Assembly (NCBI RefSeq): GCF_029955155.1
Contig: NZ_JAPNOZ010000011.1
Span: 1-64,000, forward strand
Direction: 5' to 3'
Length of the DNA: 64,000 bases
Source of the DNA: Psychrobacillus sp. NEAU-3TGS
GTDB lineage: Bacteria; Bacillota; Bacilli; Bacillales_A; Planococcaceae
The stretch's first letter is position 1. Each line of letters begins with the position of its first letter. Shown piece after piece: positions 29,798 through 38,774 of this stretch. Made by a program: the position numbers and the translations under genes. Under the pieces are notes generated by a model, which was not told the DNA's origin, searched no databases, and saw nothing but the letters and a program-made list of their open reading frames with translations.

Positions 29798-30629
29798 TTA
29801 GACTTCTCGAAAAGCTGTTTCAAGTAAAGTTCTTGCTTTTTCTGTGTTTAAAGAAGTATCATGTGCTAAATGTGGCATTTGCCCGTCTTCTATTAAATAC
29901 GGTTGGACAAGACTATTTTCATATCCAAGTTGTGACAATCGCTTCTTAAAAAAAGAGTAATAACTCTCTTTTTGCATTGGTCCTATATGTAATATTCCAG
30001 TAAATTGTTTACTTGAAATTTCAAGTATCGCTTTTGCTAGATCTTCCACATGTACAAATATTTTATATACGTTAACGTAAGCTTTAGGTTGTTCGCCAAT
30101 TTCTATTTGTTTAATCATCATTTGTGTTCGTTGTTCTATCTTTTGATTGAAATCCTCTCCATACAAAGGTCCCGTGCGAACTATTACATTATTTAAATGT
30201 TTATGCTGAATAATATTTTCAGCCTTTGATTTAGCTGTTACATATGTAAACAAAGGAGCATCCGGGGCAAGCGAACCCGTTTGGTCTGATTCCGTATAAT
30301 TACCTCTACCATCTACAAAAATAGCATCTGTTGAAAGAAAAATAAGTTTTGTCTCATTTTCAATCATCTCTAATAAATTCCTAAGTCCTATATCAGTTAG
30401 CTCATCTTCTTTTTCTCCATTCATTAGAGACCAAACAACAACATCTGGCTCAATTTGTTTGATTGCTTTTTCAATAGATTGTTTATCTATTACATCTACT
30501 TGAATAATATGAGCATCCTCATTAGAATAACGGGAAGTACCTTTTACGAAGGTATTAGGCATCTTAGTAGCCAATCCTAATAAAGTCGAACCTAAAAAAA
30601 CCTGTTGCCCCCAATATAAGCATTTTCAC
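29798..30629 (-). pseudogene. RmlD-like NAD(P)-dependent sugar-nucleotide reductase, frameshift
   Basis: Short-chain-dehydrogenase/epimerase fold similar to dTDP-4-dehydrorhamnose reductase. The open frame at 30574 lacks the Rossmann glycine motif. That motif (LILGATGFLGSTL) is found just upstream in the next frame, and the two join if one base is removed from the A7 run at 30594-30600. Restored start is GTG 30629 with AAGGA upstream. Other features are IFLSTDAIFVDGRG and YVTAKSKAE (the Y-x3-K pair). No rhamnose operon is near, so the substrate is uncertain. Confidence 0.78.
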
Positions 30630-30672
30630 TATTATCATTCCTTTTATAAATATAGCTTTTAACACCGTATGT

Positions 30673-30834
30673 TCAAAATCTCATTTTTCTGGCATCGCTC
30701 TCGATTCTTTCCTTACATGTAGGACATGAAAATTTCCCTTTCATATTGCGCTTAAACTTTTGATACTGCGGGTCATTGTCGTAAAGCTTGAACTCTTTTT
30801 TGCAAAACAAACATGTTACTGTATAAAAAAGCAT
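30673..30834 (-). CDS. small zinc-ribbon protein (YlaI/DUF2197-like)
   Basis: A 53-aa protein with two C-x-x-C knuckles: CLFC near residue 8 and CPTC near residue 37, the first followed by KKEFKLYDNDPQY. The spacing resembles YlaI-like DUF2197 zinc ribbons of Bacilli. GGAGG lies seven bases upstream of the ATG. Likely binds one Zn2+; role unknown. Confidence 0.7.
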   Translation of the reverse strand: MLFYTVTCLFCKKEFKLYDNDPQYQKFKRNMKGKFSCPTCKERIESDARKMRF

Positions 30835-30869
30835 CTAACAACCTCCAGTTCAATTTCTTGTTTCTCCTA

Positions 30870-31154
30870 CTACTCCATATTCCAAAGAGTAAACGCAAAA
30901 AGAAACAATATAGCTGTAAAGCTGAATTCACCAAGATAAACTTTTCTATCTTCTTTTCGAAGGTAACTTTCGATTCCCTCTATAAGTGATCCAACACCTG
31001 CTAGTAATATGACAATTCGAAAATAAAAGATATCTAATTCGTTAGCAAAGGCTAATATTAAACAAATAACCATCACAATATTTAGTAAGATTCTAATAGT
31101 AAAAATCGGCTTTGTACTTTTTTTTCTTTCCACTTTTTCAAAAAAAATCCCCAT
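30870..31154 (-). CDS. small membrane protein (94 aa)
   Basis: About three hydrophobic helices after a basic N-terminus (FEKVERKKSTKP). No family was recognised. It lies between the zinc-ribbon and methyltransferase genes on the same strand. Confidence 0.6.
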   Translation of the reverse strand: MGIFFEKVERKKSTKPIFTIRILLNIVMVICLILAFANELDIFYFRIVILLAGVGSLIEGIESYLRKEDRKVYLGEFSFTAILFLFAFTLWNME

Positions 31155-31192
31155 AAATAAAACCTCATCTTCAATTTTTTTAAAATAACCTT

Positions 31193-32002
31193 TTATCTTT
31201 TTCTTCCAATGTAAAGTAAGTGAGAGGAAATCCCAAGTATATATGGATCTGCTCCTTTTTCAATGATTAAATCTATTACTTTTTGTAGCTCTTGTTCTCC
31301 TTTGTCTCTCCAATAATTCCAACTCTCATTGTTCAATATGGTTCCGATATTAGAACCAATCAATTGTATGCTTTCAAATCCCTGCGATTCCATGAAAGGG
31401 TTAATGTCTTCTATATTGAAATAGTAGGCACCTGTAAAACGCCCTTCATCTGCATGATTAAAGCAACCAGTTTGGGAGAATTGAACAATCGTATCTATAT
31501 TATTATTTGGTTTCCAGTTTTCCGGAGCTAAAAGGGAGGTAAGGATATGCCTAACTCTTGGCATATAAGCAACAAAGACAAGTCCATTCTTTTTGGTCAC
31601 TCTATATAATTCTTCAACTGCTTTTAAACGATCTTGTTCATCCTGCAAATGATACATTGGGCCAAGCATTAAGGATGCATCGAACTGTTCATTCTTCAAC
31701 ATGTTAAGCTTTCTAGCGTCAGCTGCATATAAACCATCAAATTGCTTTTCTAAACCTAATTCTATAGCTTTACTTTTTGCAAAATCGACTAATTTAGGTG
31801 TTAGATCAGTTAAGGTCACTTTATAACCTTCTGCAGCAAGCTTCATTGAATATTTTCCAGGCCCTGCTCCATTATCTAGTACTCGTCCAATTGTAGGTAA
31901 ATATTTCTTTATATAGTGCCAATTTACTTGAAATTCAATCGGTTCTCTATCTAGCCTTCCCCACTCGTCGAATTGATTGTAGTAGTTGATTATGTTACTC
32001 AT
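31193..32002 (-). CDS. class I SAM-dependent methyltransferase
   Basis: A 269-aa Rossmann methyltransferase. Motif I VLDNGAGPGKYSMKLA, followed by VTLTDLTPKLVDFAK, gives the SAM site, and DASLMLGPMYHLQDEQDR is motif post-I/II. It begins NIINYYNQFDEWGRLDREPIEF, a start shared by a family of small-molecule methyltransferases in Bacilli. Start ATG 32002 is used rather than 32017, since GGGGTGG precedes it. Substrate unknown. Confidence 0.88.
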   Translation of the reverse strand: MSNIINYYNQFDEWGRLDREPIEFQVNWHYIKKYLPTIGRVLDNGAGPGKYSMKLAAEGYKVTLTDLTPKLVDFAKSKAIELGLEKQFDGLYAADARKLNMLKNEQFDASLMLGPMYHLQDEQDRLKAVEELYRVTKKNGLVFVAYMPRVRHILTSLLAPENWKPNNNIDTIVQFSQTGCFNHADEGRFTGAYYFNIEDINPFMESQGFESIQLIGSNIGTILNNESWNYWRDKGEQELQKVIDLIIEKGADPYILGISSHLLYIGRKR

Positions 32003-32097
32003 TAATTTCCACCCCATTTTTTGAACTAATATGTAATATTCTCCATATCCACTTCAAATTCCTTTTTAATATATTAATCTCTCTTTTCTATTTTTCA

Positions 32098-32116
32098 GGT
32101 GTATAATGTACACACC
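32098..32116 (+). promoter_or_regulatory. -10 element inside a dyad
   Basis: TATAAT at 32102-32107 lies inside the imperfect palindrome GGTGTATAATGTACACACC, about 35 bp before the transporter start. Overlap of a dyad with the -10 box suggests repressor control. Regulator unknown. Confidence 0.4.
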
Positions 32117-32141
32117 CTATAATTAGAAGGAAGGAAGTCTT

Positions 32142-33109
32142 TTGCTACAAAAATTCAATTTCTTTATTCAAAAATGGATGGCTGTGTTAACTCCTTTAAG
32201 TTTAGTACTAGGTGTATTACTGGAAGATGTGGGTGGGCATCTACTATTTTTAGTTCCCTGGTTATTTGCTTTTATGACTTTTTCTAGCAGTCTGAGTATG
32301 AAGTTTAATGATATCAAGGTATTTACTACATATCCGAAAACTATTTTGTTTAGCATTGCATTTTTACATATTTTGATGCCTATTTGGGCCTATTTCTTAT
32401 CCACCCTTATTTTTGATGATCATTATTAACGGTTGGATACGTTATTTCTGTTGCTGTGCCAACTGGTGTTACAAGTGTCATTTGGGTCAATATGTGCAAA
32501 GGCCATTTACCACTTAGTTTATCTATCATATTGATTGATACGTTATTATCTCCTATTGTTATGCCTTTTTTATTGGATGTAATTGCAGGTAAAAGTATAG
32601 CAATTGATACAAAGTCCATTATCATCGACTTACTTTGGATGATCGTACTTCCTTCAATTGTTGGAATTATACTTAATGAGGTTTCTAAAGGCTCCATTCG
32701 AAAAAACTTCGGGAAATACTTAGCACCTTTTTCAAAACTGAGTCTTTTTGGTGTAGTGATGATTAATAGTAGTGCAGTGGCACCTTACCTAAAGGATATT
32801 AGTTGGGAATTGATCGGTGTGATATTCGTAGTACTTCTTCTCGCTATCTCCGGTTATACCTTTGCTTTGCTGCTTGGCCGATTTATCTGGAAAGATACAA
32901 GCATCCTTACAACCTTTGTTTTCATTGGTGGTATGCGAAATATTGCCGTTGGTGTTATTGTTGCTACGACGTATTTCCCACCAAAAGTGGCGATGCCCGT
33001 AGTTTTTGGCATGCTTTTTCAACAAGTGCTAGCTGCGGTTTTTAGTAAGGTGATTCAAAAAATGCAGTTAAAGAATGACGTTGTGCCAGAAATAAGTGAA
33101 CGCAAATAA
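32142..33109 (+). pseudogene. bile acid:Na+ symporter (BASS) family transporter, one-base frameshift
   Basis: About nine to ten membrane helices. The N-terminal part (TTG start after AGGAAGG) ends early with LIFDDHY. The remaining part continues in the next frame from TVGYVISVAVPTGVTSVIW, the conserved BASS crossover region. Adding one T to CATTATT near 32423 restores the frame. BASS transporters carry organic anions, pantoate or keto acids by sodium symport; the substrate is unknown here. Confidence 0.8.
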
Positions 33110-33203
33110 CTTTGACCCAAGTGTTTTAAATACTTGTTTAATCTCCACTGTATTATGGAAAGCTTTCATTATTGAAAATAAAAGTCAAAGAGAGCTGAAT
33201 ATA

Positions 33204-33782
33204 ATGACTAGATTTTGCCAAAAAATGCTAAAGGAGGAACCGACCCCCGATCATCTTATAAATTGCCAGGAATGCGGACTTTATAAACAAGGGACCCGGA
33301 TGGTTTGGGGTGAAGGGAATTCGGAAGCGCGGATTATGATTATTCTAGATAATCCAGGAGCTCGTGAGAATCGTGATGGTGAATCATTTGTTTGCGGGAC
33401 GCGGCAAACACTGCAAGAAGTGGCTAATGAAGCCGGCTTAAATATAGATGATTTGTATGTTACTTTCATCCTTAAAAGAAAACCCGTCCGTACATATGAT
33501 AAAGAGTTAGTTCGTCAAATTTGTATGGGACATTTAGAAGAGCAGCTAAAAGAAAAAAAGCCTCACATTATTCTTTGCTTAGGCAACGTAGCGGTCCAAT
33601 CCTTTTTTCAAAACCCAGAAGCCGAAGTGAAATCATTGCGAGGCAGTTGGCACAATGTACGAGGATTTGAGACAACAGTCGCCTATCATCCACTTGCAAT
33701 TAGGCGTCGTCCTAATTTACGTGCTTTATTTTTGGAGGACTTGACGCTTGTAGCAGAACGCTTTCATAGTTTAAATCTCTAA
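33204..33782 (+). CDS. uracil-DNA glycosylase family protein
   Basis: A 192-aa UDG-superfamily protein (family 4/5-like). MVWGEGNSEARIMIILDNPG corresponds to motif A (GEAPG in classical members; here the catalytic-region sequence is LDNPG), and VAYHPLAIRRRPNLR to motif C (H-P). Four cysteines that may hold an Fe-S cluster are in NCQECGLY, FVCG and QICMG. Start is ATG 33204; the frame opens much earlier, overlapping the transporter. The departure from GExPG means strict uracil activity is not certain. Confidence 0.75.
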   Translation: MTRFCQKMLKEEPTPDHLINCQECGLYKQGTRMVWGEGNSEARIMIILDNPGARENRDGESFVCGTRQTLQEVANEAGLNIDDLYVTFILKRKPVRTYDKELVRQICMGHLEEQLKEKKPHIILCLGNVAVQSFFQNPEAEVKSLRGSWHNVRGFETTVAYHPLAIRRRPNLRALFLEDLTLVAERFHSLNL

Positions 33783-33937
33783 ATTATGAAGTGGTTTTTA
33801 ATGATGATTTTTTTTACTTCCTACGAAGAACACAATTGCTAAAGCACTTGTCTCTGGCCAATTTAGCTCATTTTAAAAATAAAATGGAATAATGCACATA
33901 ATAGGGAAACTGCCCGGTAAAGCTTTATTATGTGTCC

Positions 33938-34072
33938 GCCGTGATTTTCATTACAGTCGTACGCTTTCCGTGGGGTGAGTGATGAGCCATCCCCTCCGCT
34001 TTGGTCGTCGTTGGGTTGGCTCATTAGTCCACTCATCCCATAGGAGTCACCGCCTGCAGTGAAAATCAATGG
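33938..34072 (-). repeat. Bacillales-type GC-rich palindromic repeat, copy 1
   Basis: Ends ATTTTCATTACAG and CTGCAGTGAAAAT are roughly complementary. The centre folds through ATGAGCCA / TGGCTCAT, and CGCTTTCCG and GGAGTCACCGCCTGCAG are family hallmarks. Similar unnamed repeats are frequent between genes in Bacillaceae and Planococcaceae. Confidence 0.6.
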
Positions 34073-34107
34073 TAATTTCTTTTTTATTTATAGTCAACTT
34101 TCTAGTA

Positions 34108-34175
34108 ACCAAACGAATGTTAAGAGCAACTAGATCTAGTCTGAAAGCAACCAAATTACCCCTGAGAGCAACCAT
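34108..34175 (+). repeat. degenerate tandem array, AGCAAC units
   Basis: Three units of about 23 bp begin AAGAGCAACTAG, GAAAGCAACCAA and GAGAGCAACCAT. No known function. Confidence 0.45.
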
Positions 34176-34267
34176 TTTTTCATAACACAAGATTACTTGA
34201 AATGTGATGGCAATATTTATGGACATTATTTAGGATTACTTTATAAAAAGCTTCAGCTTGATCGGCT

Positions 34268-34335
34268 ATGTCGCATCCGCACCGAGTTTTTTTGTCGCGT
34301 TCATAGCATGTTATGTCGCGTTACACCACTTATTG
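34268..34335 (+). repeat. degenerate repeats, TATGTCGC units
   Basis: TATGTCGCATC, TTTGTCGCGTTCA and TATGTCGCGTTACA recur within 65 bp. No known function. Confidence 0.4.
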
Positions 34336-34413
34336 GTATTTAATAAGCGGAAAATCTATGTAGAAGTTTGATTTGTTAAACAGTGACGCTAATTAGTTAG
34401 CGTTATCCTTATG

Positions 34414-34550
34414 GATTGTAGCGGAAGGTGGCGACTCCGGCGGGATTAAGCGGGACAGGTGAGACCCCGCAGGAGCGTCAGCGACGAGGAGGCTCACCGC
34501 CCGCCCCGCGGAAAGCGCCCGCCTGCAGCTAAAATCCTAGCGGTCATTTT
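34414..34550 (+). repeat. Bacillales-type GC-rich palindromic repeat, copy 2
   Basis: GGATTGTAGCGGAAGGTGG ... CGCCTGCAGCTAAAATCC with GGTGAGACCCCGCAGG and GAGGAGGCTCACCG inside. GC content is far above the background. It is the same family as copy 1 in opposite orientation. Confidence 0.65.
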
Positions 34551-34684
34551 AAAACATTCGACCGCGCAGTTTCCCTATACCACGATTAAATTAAAGCATG
34601 CAGTTAATTATGCTTCCTAAAAAAGTTATTCACATTTCTAAATCTTCTATAGTTTCCTAAAACAATAAAAAACGAGAACCATCT

Positions 34685-35230
34685 CTACCCATTAAACCTT
34701 CCCATAACGATGGTATTATAGTATTTGCCGTCTGAAAGAATTTTATCTTTTTCTAGTACACCTTCTATTTTAAAACCAAATTTCTTATAAAGATTTACTG
34801 CCTTTACATTTGTTTCAATAACCTGTAGTGTAATTTTAGTAATTTTGTTTGAATCCGCCCAACCAATAGATTCTTTTAACAGGTTTGTTCCAATACCGTA
34901 GCCCCAATAATCTTTTAATACGCAAACTCCAAACTCCACTTTATGAGCAAAGCGTTTTAAGAGATTTCCTTCACATCTTGAAAATCCCACAATCTTGTCA
35001 TTCATAACGGCAACTAAAAAAAGATTATTCCTTTCTTTTGTATCCGCATTAATTAGTTCCTCAAAACCAAGTGTGTCTATATAGGCTTCTCCTTTTTCTC
35101 TATCGAGATTCTCGGTCTCTCCATCAATTTGTACCCTAATTTCAGATAGTTCCTTTGCATCTTTCTTTATTGCTGGTCGTATTATGTAACCTATTCCCTT
35201 AATTTGAAATTCTCTTTGATCCATTTCCAT
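34685..35230 (-). CDS. GNAT family N-acetyltransferase (RimJ/RimL-like)
   Basis: A 181-aa GNAT. GFSRCEGNLLKRFAHKVEFGVCVLKDYWGYGIGTNLLKESIGWA carries the acetyl-CoA loop Y-W-G-Y-G-I-G, and NVKAVNLYKKFGFKIEG is motif B. I place the start at ATG 35230 (MEMDQREF) because GATGAGGAAAAG is directly upstream; the open frame reaches 35287. Acceptor unknown. Confidence 0.85.
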   Translation of the reverse strand: MEMDQREFQIKGIGYIIRPAIKKDAKELSEIRVQIDGETENLDREKGEAYIDTLGFEELINADTKERNNLFLVAVMNDKIVGFSRCEGNLLKRFAHKVEFGVCVLKDYWGYGIGTNLLKESIGWADSNKITKITLQVIETNVKAVNLYKKFGFKIEGVLEKDKILSDGKYYNTIVMGRFNG

Positions 35231-35316
35231 CTTTTCCTCATCCTTTATGTAAAATTCGATTGAGTTGTCTCGCTTAATAATGCACATTGCTATTCCAGCT
35301 TAAAGATATAATCTAA

Positions 35317-35703
35317 TTAATCAATGCTGTTCCCCGATAGCATAGTGATTAAATTTCCCTCACCACCTACTTCAACAAAACCCAATCTACGATAAAGATT
35401 TATAGCATTAGTGTTAGCAATATCTACACTTAATGATAATCTTCTATAATTATTGTTTTTTGCTTCTTTTTTTAGTGCAATTCCTAACTCGGGAGTATAA
35501 TCGTCCACATAACCATACCCACGTTTTTCACTGCTAAATAATCTGTACCACACTGCTCCAATAGGTGTTCCTAGATGATCATCAGTAGCAACTTATACCG
35601 TATCCCCTTTTCTTCCCCAATCCTGATGGTATTTTATTAATTCATTGGTATATAGGAGTACTTCTATGCTTGGTTTTCTCTCTTCTTCAATATATAGATT
35701 CAT
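35317..35703 (-). pseudogene. GNAT acetyltransferase, inactivated
   Basis: Readable from ATG 35703 (MNLYIEEERKPS) to the stop at 35317, but with an in-frame TAA after GRKGDTV (about codon 36). A gap also follows ELGIAL, where the R-G-x-G-x-G acetyl-CoA loop and about 20 residues are missing; the frame jumps straight to KKEAKNNNYRRLSLSVD. Motif B (NAINLYRRLGF) is kept. A stop plus an internal in-frame deletion of the cofactor loop makes this a real pseudogene, not a read error. Confidence 0.78.
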
Positions 35704-36021
35704 AAAGCATTTCTAGAAAAAAATTCTTTTCATTTTCTTTTAGGTATCTTACTTCGTACAATTTCCTCTTCCTACTCGATGGACAATTAGAATTTTAATT
35801 TTTACACTCCTGATAGCAAGGTGGAGTGCATAAATCATAGAAACTTCCAATACCTATTCAATTTTGTTTTTTCTCCCAAAACCTTTATTAATTCCAGAGT
35901 GAGAGATTAGTTTATTGTAATTGGTCTCCTTACCACAAAGTACCTGTATCTATTAGTCTTCATCCATAGTAATCTAGGAGAGTTATAATAATACTTTCAA
36001 ACCAGAGGAGCATGGGTTTAA
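35704..36021. other. gene-free stretch
   Basis: No gene, hairpin or clear promoter was identified apart from the ribosome site GAGGAG (36005-36010) of the next gene. Confidence 0.5.
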
Positions 36022-37533
36022 GTGAAAAAAATACTACCTATTATTCTATTTATTTTACTTTTATATGCAGGACCTGTACAAGGTTTAGCTGCAGCGAATT
36101 CACTTTCAATCGGAACTGTTCTAACAGATAACGTAAATGCATTAAGTATGCCTAAACAAGGTTCTTCGGTTATCACTACTTTAGATAAAGGAGAAGAATT
36201 ATCCCTTCTATCGACTGTTTCGGGAGACTCTTCTACTACTATTATTCATACAGTAGTTCCAGGGAATACATTATGGAAAATTTCAAACCAATACAGCATT
36301 TCACTGAATGACCTAGTAACAGCAAATAAGCTCTACACTACAGAAATTCGTATCGGACAACAATTAATCATTCCACAAAAGTACAACCTATATACTGTTA
36401 TTAAAGATGATACTTTATGGAAGATTTCAAAAAACTATGGAGTATCTATAAATGAATTAACCAAATTGAACAATTTACGATCTTCCAACTTGGATATCGG
36501 ACAGAAATTAAAACTCCCTGACTACTACGTACAAGTTCAGTTACTTGGTGGTAAAACAGGATGGGTTAAAAAGTCATTCTTACAACTAAAGACGCAGGAA
36601 CGTATCGTCATGGGGTGGAAGTATAATGGAAGTTCCAAAAATTATACGGAACAATTAAATCATCCAAATTTAAATGTAGTATCACCTCGTTGGTATACGT
36701 TAAATAATACGGGCAATTTTGTTACCATTGCATCCGATTCAAAATATCTACAAGCTGCACATAGTAACGGCAAGAAAGTATGGCCACTAATTGGAAATAA
36801 ATTCGATCCAATTTTGACTGACAAAGTACTAAGTAATGCTGGGAATCGTCAAAAACTAGTGTCAGCGCTAAAGAATTCTTTAGTTCAAACAAAAAGTGAC
36901 GGAATCAATGTAGACTTTGAAAATATTGATCCGAAAAACAAAAAAGATTTTGTTCTTTTCATAACGGAACTGAAAAAAGCACTTCAGCCTCATGAAATTA
37001 AAGTCTCTGTAGATGTCACACGCGAAAACAGCGACCCTTTTTGGTCCGGTAGCTTGGACCGTAAAGAGCTAGGAAAGATAGCTGACTATATAATAATGAT
37101 GGGTTATGAGGAGCATTGGGGAGGCAGTCCGAAAGCTGGTTCTGTAGCTTCTATGCCTTGGACAAAACTAGGGGTGGAGCTTTTAATGGAGGAAGTACCC
37201 TCACAAAAAATCGTTTTGGCGGTCCCCTTCTTCACAAGAGAATGGATCACCAATTTATCTACAAAAAAAGTGAAAAGTATAGACCGCACAATGGGTGAAG
37301 TGGAGCAAATTATTTCTTCCAAAGGTCTCCAAAAAACTTGGGATTCAACTACGCAACAAAACTATATAGAATACACTACTAATGGTGAGATGCATCAAAT
37401 TTGGGTAGAAGATAAACAATCTATGCAACTACGAATTGACCTAGCAAAACAATATAATCTGGGTGGTATAGCCGCTTGGTACGTTGGTTCCGAAACACCT
37501 GATATTTGGGATGTATATCATTTTAATAAATAA
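36022..37533 (+). CDS. spore cortex/wall hydrolase: SH3, two LysM, GH18 (YdhD/YaaH-like)
   Basis: A 503-aa secreted protein. A signal peptide (about residues 1-25, ILFILLLYAGPVQGLAAA) is followed by a bacterial SH3-like stretch, two LysM domains (about 75-115, HTVVPGNTLWKIS; about 120-165, YTVIKDDTLWKIS), the rest of the SH3-like piece (GGKTGWVKKSFL), and a GH18 domain. The GH18 motif DGINVDFENIDPKNK keeps the catalytic DxxDxxE-type acid Glu. Such enzymes hydrolyse cortex peptidoglycan or act as N-acetylglucosaminidases in germination. GTG start after GAGGAG. A LysM pair inserted in the SH3 region is a slightly unusual order. Confidence 0.85.
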   Translation: MKKILPIILFILLLYAGPVQGLAAANSLSIGTVLTDNVNALSMPKQGSSVITTLDKGEELSLLSTVSGDSSTTIIHTVVPGNTLWKISNQYSISLNDLVTANKLYTTEIRIGQQLIIPQKYNLYTVIKDDTLWKISKNYGVSINELTKLNNLRSSNLDIGQKLKLPDYYVQVQLLGGKTGWVKKSFLQLKTQERIVMGWKYNGSSKNYTEQLNHPNLNVVSPRWYTLNNTGNFVTIASDSKYLQAAHSNGKKVWPLIGNKFDPILTDKVLSNAGNRQKLVSALKNSLVQTKSDGINVDFENIDPKNKKDFVLFITELKKALQPHEIKVSVDVTRENSDPFWSGSLDRKELGKIADYIIMMGYEEHWGGSPKAGSVASMPWTKLGVELLMEEVPSQKIVLAVPFFTREWITNLSTKKVKSIDRTMGEVEQIISSKGLQKTWDSTTQQNYIEYTTNGEMHQIWVEDKQSMQLRIDLAKQYNLGGIAAWYVGSETPDIWDVYHFNK

Positions 37534-37554
37534 TTTTAGAGAAGAACATTGCAA

Positions 37555-37596
37555 ACAAGCTGAGTACATATATACATGGACTCAGCTTGTTTTTTA
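37555..37596 (+). terminator. terminator of GH18 gene
   Basis: ACAAGCTGAGT (37555-37565) and ACTCAGCTTGT (37580-37590), 14-nt loop, then six T. Confidence 0.9.
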
Positions 37597-37616
37597 TATC
37601 TTTATTAGCGTTAACT

Positions 37617-37790
37617 TTATTGGATTTCAATTGTTATATCTCTTTCTGAAGTCACCCATACTTTATACTGATTTAAACCACTACCAGCTGAATTTACTTT
37701 AAATTCTTCTAGAGAAGCTAATCTAAAAGCAAGCGAACAGGCTATCTTATAGTCAGAAGTAATATATCCATCCACTGAATCTGCCCACAT
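37617..37790 (-). CDS. small open frame, possible gene relic (57 aa)
   Basis: A clean frame from ATG 37790 (MWADSVDGYITSDYKIAC) to a stop at 37617, ending VWVTSERDITIEIQ. No ribosome site is clear and no family is recognised. Codon use looks gene-like, so it may be the end of a broken gene. Confidence 0.3.
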   Translation of the reverse strand: MWADSVDGYITSDYKIACSLAFRLASLEEFKVNSAGSGLNQYKVWVTSERDITIEIQ

Positions 37791-37857
37791 ATCGGCAAGT
37801 GGTTATTAATACAACTATGTAAACATATAATTGAATAAACGCTATAGGAGGGGCAAT

Positions 37858-38271
37858 GTGAGGAGATGGAATCGCCTTATAGGCAGCTTTGGTTTCTTTC
37901 TATTAATGCTCGTTGCTTTATTTATGTACCCTCAGCCATCTGGATCGAAAAAAGAAACAAAAGAATCCCTTTTTCAAATTACCGGTGAGGAAGAGCAAGC
38001 TTTATACGATGTTCAAGAGTACCTTTATACAGATGGAGGATTCTTTGAACAAGTGAGGATAGAAATGGAAAGAGCGGGATACGAGTATTCCATAGCGGCT
38101 ATGTTATATTCTTCCAATGATATTAGGGTTGATATCATTCTAAATAATATAAAAGAAATTTCAGAGCATCAGCAATCAGAAATATTACAGATTTTCAACG
38201 ACATGATGATAAAAAATCATATTGACCAACAGGCTTTTACCATACAAGTGATTACTCCCAATCGTCTATAG
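37858..38271 (+). CDS. hypothetical membrane-anchored protein (137 aa)
   Basis: GTG start at 37858 follows AGGAGG at six bases; the open frame opens earlier at a TTG that overlaps this site. One N-terminal membrane helix (FGFFLLMLVALFMYP) and an extracytoplasmic domain of about 100 residues rich in Glu and Ile. No family recognised. Single gene. Confidence 0.65.
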   Translation: MRRWNRLIGSFGFFLLMLVALFMYPQPSGSKKETKESLFQITGEEEQALYDVQEYLYTDGGFFEQVRIEMERAGYEYSIAAMLYSSNDIRVDIILNNIKEISEHQQSEILQIFNDMMIKNHIDQQAFTIQVITPNRL

Positions 38272-38338
38272 TTAAACATCGAATTAGTTCATTTTTACTT
38301 TTACATATTGACGACACAAAGGGAGACATCTGCTCCCT

Positions 38339-38722
38339 TTATCCTTCGCCGAGTGCTAAGTATTTTTTAGTTTTCCCTTTGTAATACACCAATAAAATAT
38401 CTTCTCGCTCTTTTGTGGAGAAGATTTTCGCTCCTATTGGCAATTTGCTTGCTATTCCGTCCTTAAAATTAAGATTATTATCGTAAACTTCTTCTATTTC
38501 TCCTACCAATTCATCTTTAGTAAGTTCGATTTCATTCACCCAGTCGATATTAGTTTTATAAATTAACCCCTCCCATTGAAAAATATCTGCATGTGAATCT
38601 AAACGTAAAACTTCCTCTGCATCTGGATTTTTAGAAACTGTGACTTCAGTTTCCGCACCGGAGCAGCTAGTTAAATAGATTGCACATGTAATGATCATTA
38701 AACTTACAATCACTTTATTCAT
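38339..38722 (-). CDS. putative lipoprotein (127 aa)
   Basis: Start ATG 38722 follows GGAGGTGGGAA. The lipoprotein signal ends in YLTSC at about residue 20. The mature part is acidic (DAEEVLRLDSHADIFQWEGLIYKT) and ends LLVYYKGKTKKYLALGEG; similar small lipoproteins are common in Bacilli. It is the last gene of the sigma/PadR/FtsW-like operon, 52 bp downstream. Confidence 0.75.
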   Translation of the reverse strand: MNKVIVSLMIITCAIYLTSCSGAETEVTVSKNPDAEEVLRLDSHADIFQWEGLIYKTNIDWVNEIELTKDELVGEIEEVYDNNLNFKDGIASKLPIGAKIFSTKEREDILLVYYKGKTKKYLALGEG

Positions 38723-38774
38723 TTCCCACCTCCAACCAGTTAGTCGTTGTGAGGAGGGATTTGGTTTCAAAAAA

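Larger units (their letters stand above)
33901..34578. repeat. 678-bp gap unit bounded by 13-bp inverted repeats
   Basis: ATAGGGAAACTGC (33901-33913) and GCAGTTTCCCTAT (34566-34578) are exact inverted copies. Between them lie two GC-rich palindromic repeats in opposite orientation and two short degenerate tandem arrays. No protein-coding gene is visible. The bounding repeats could be transposon-like ends or the arms of a very long hairpin. Confidence 0.6.
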
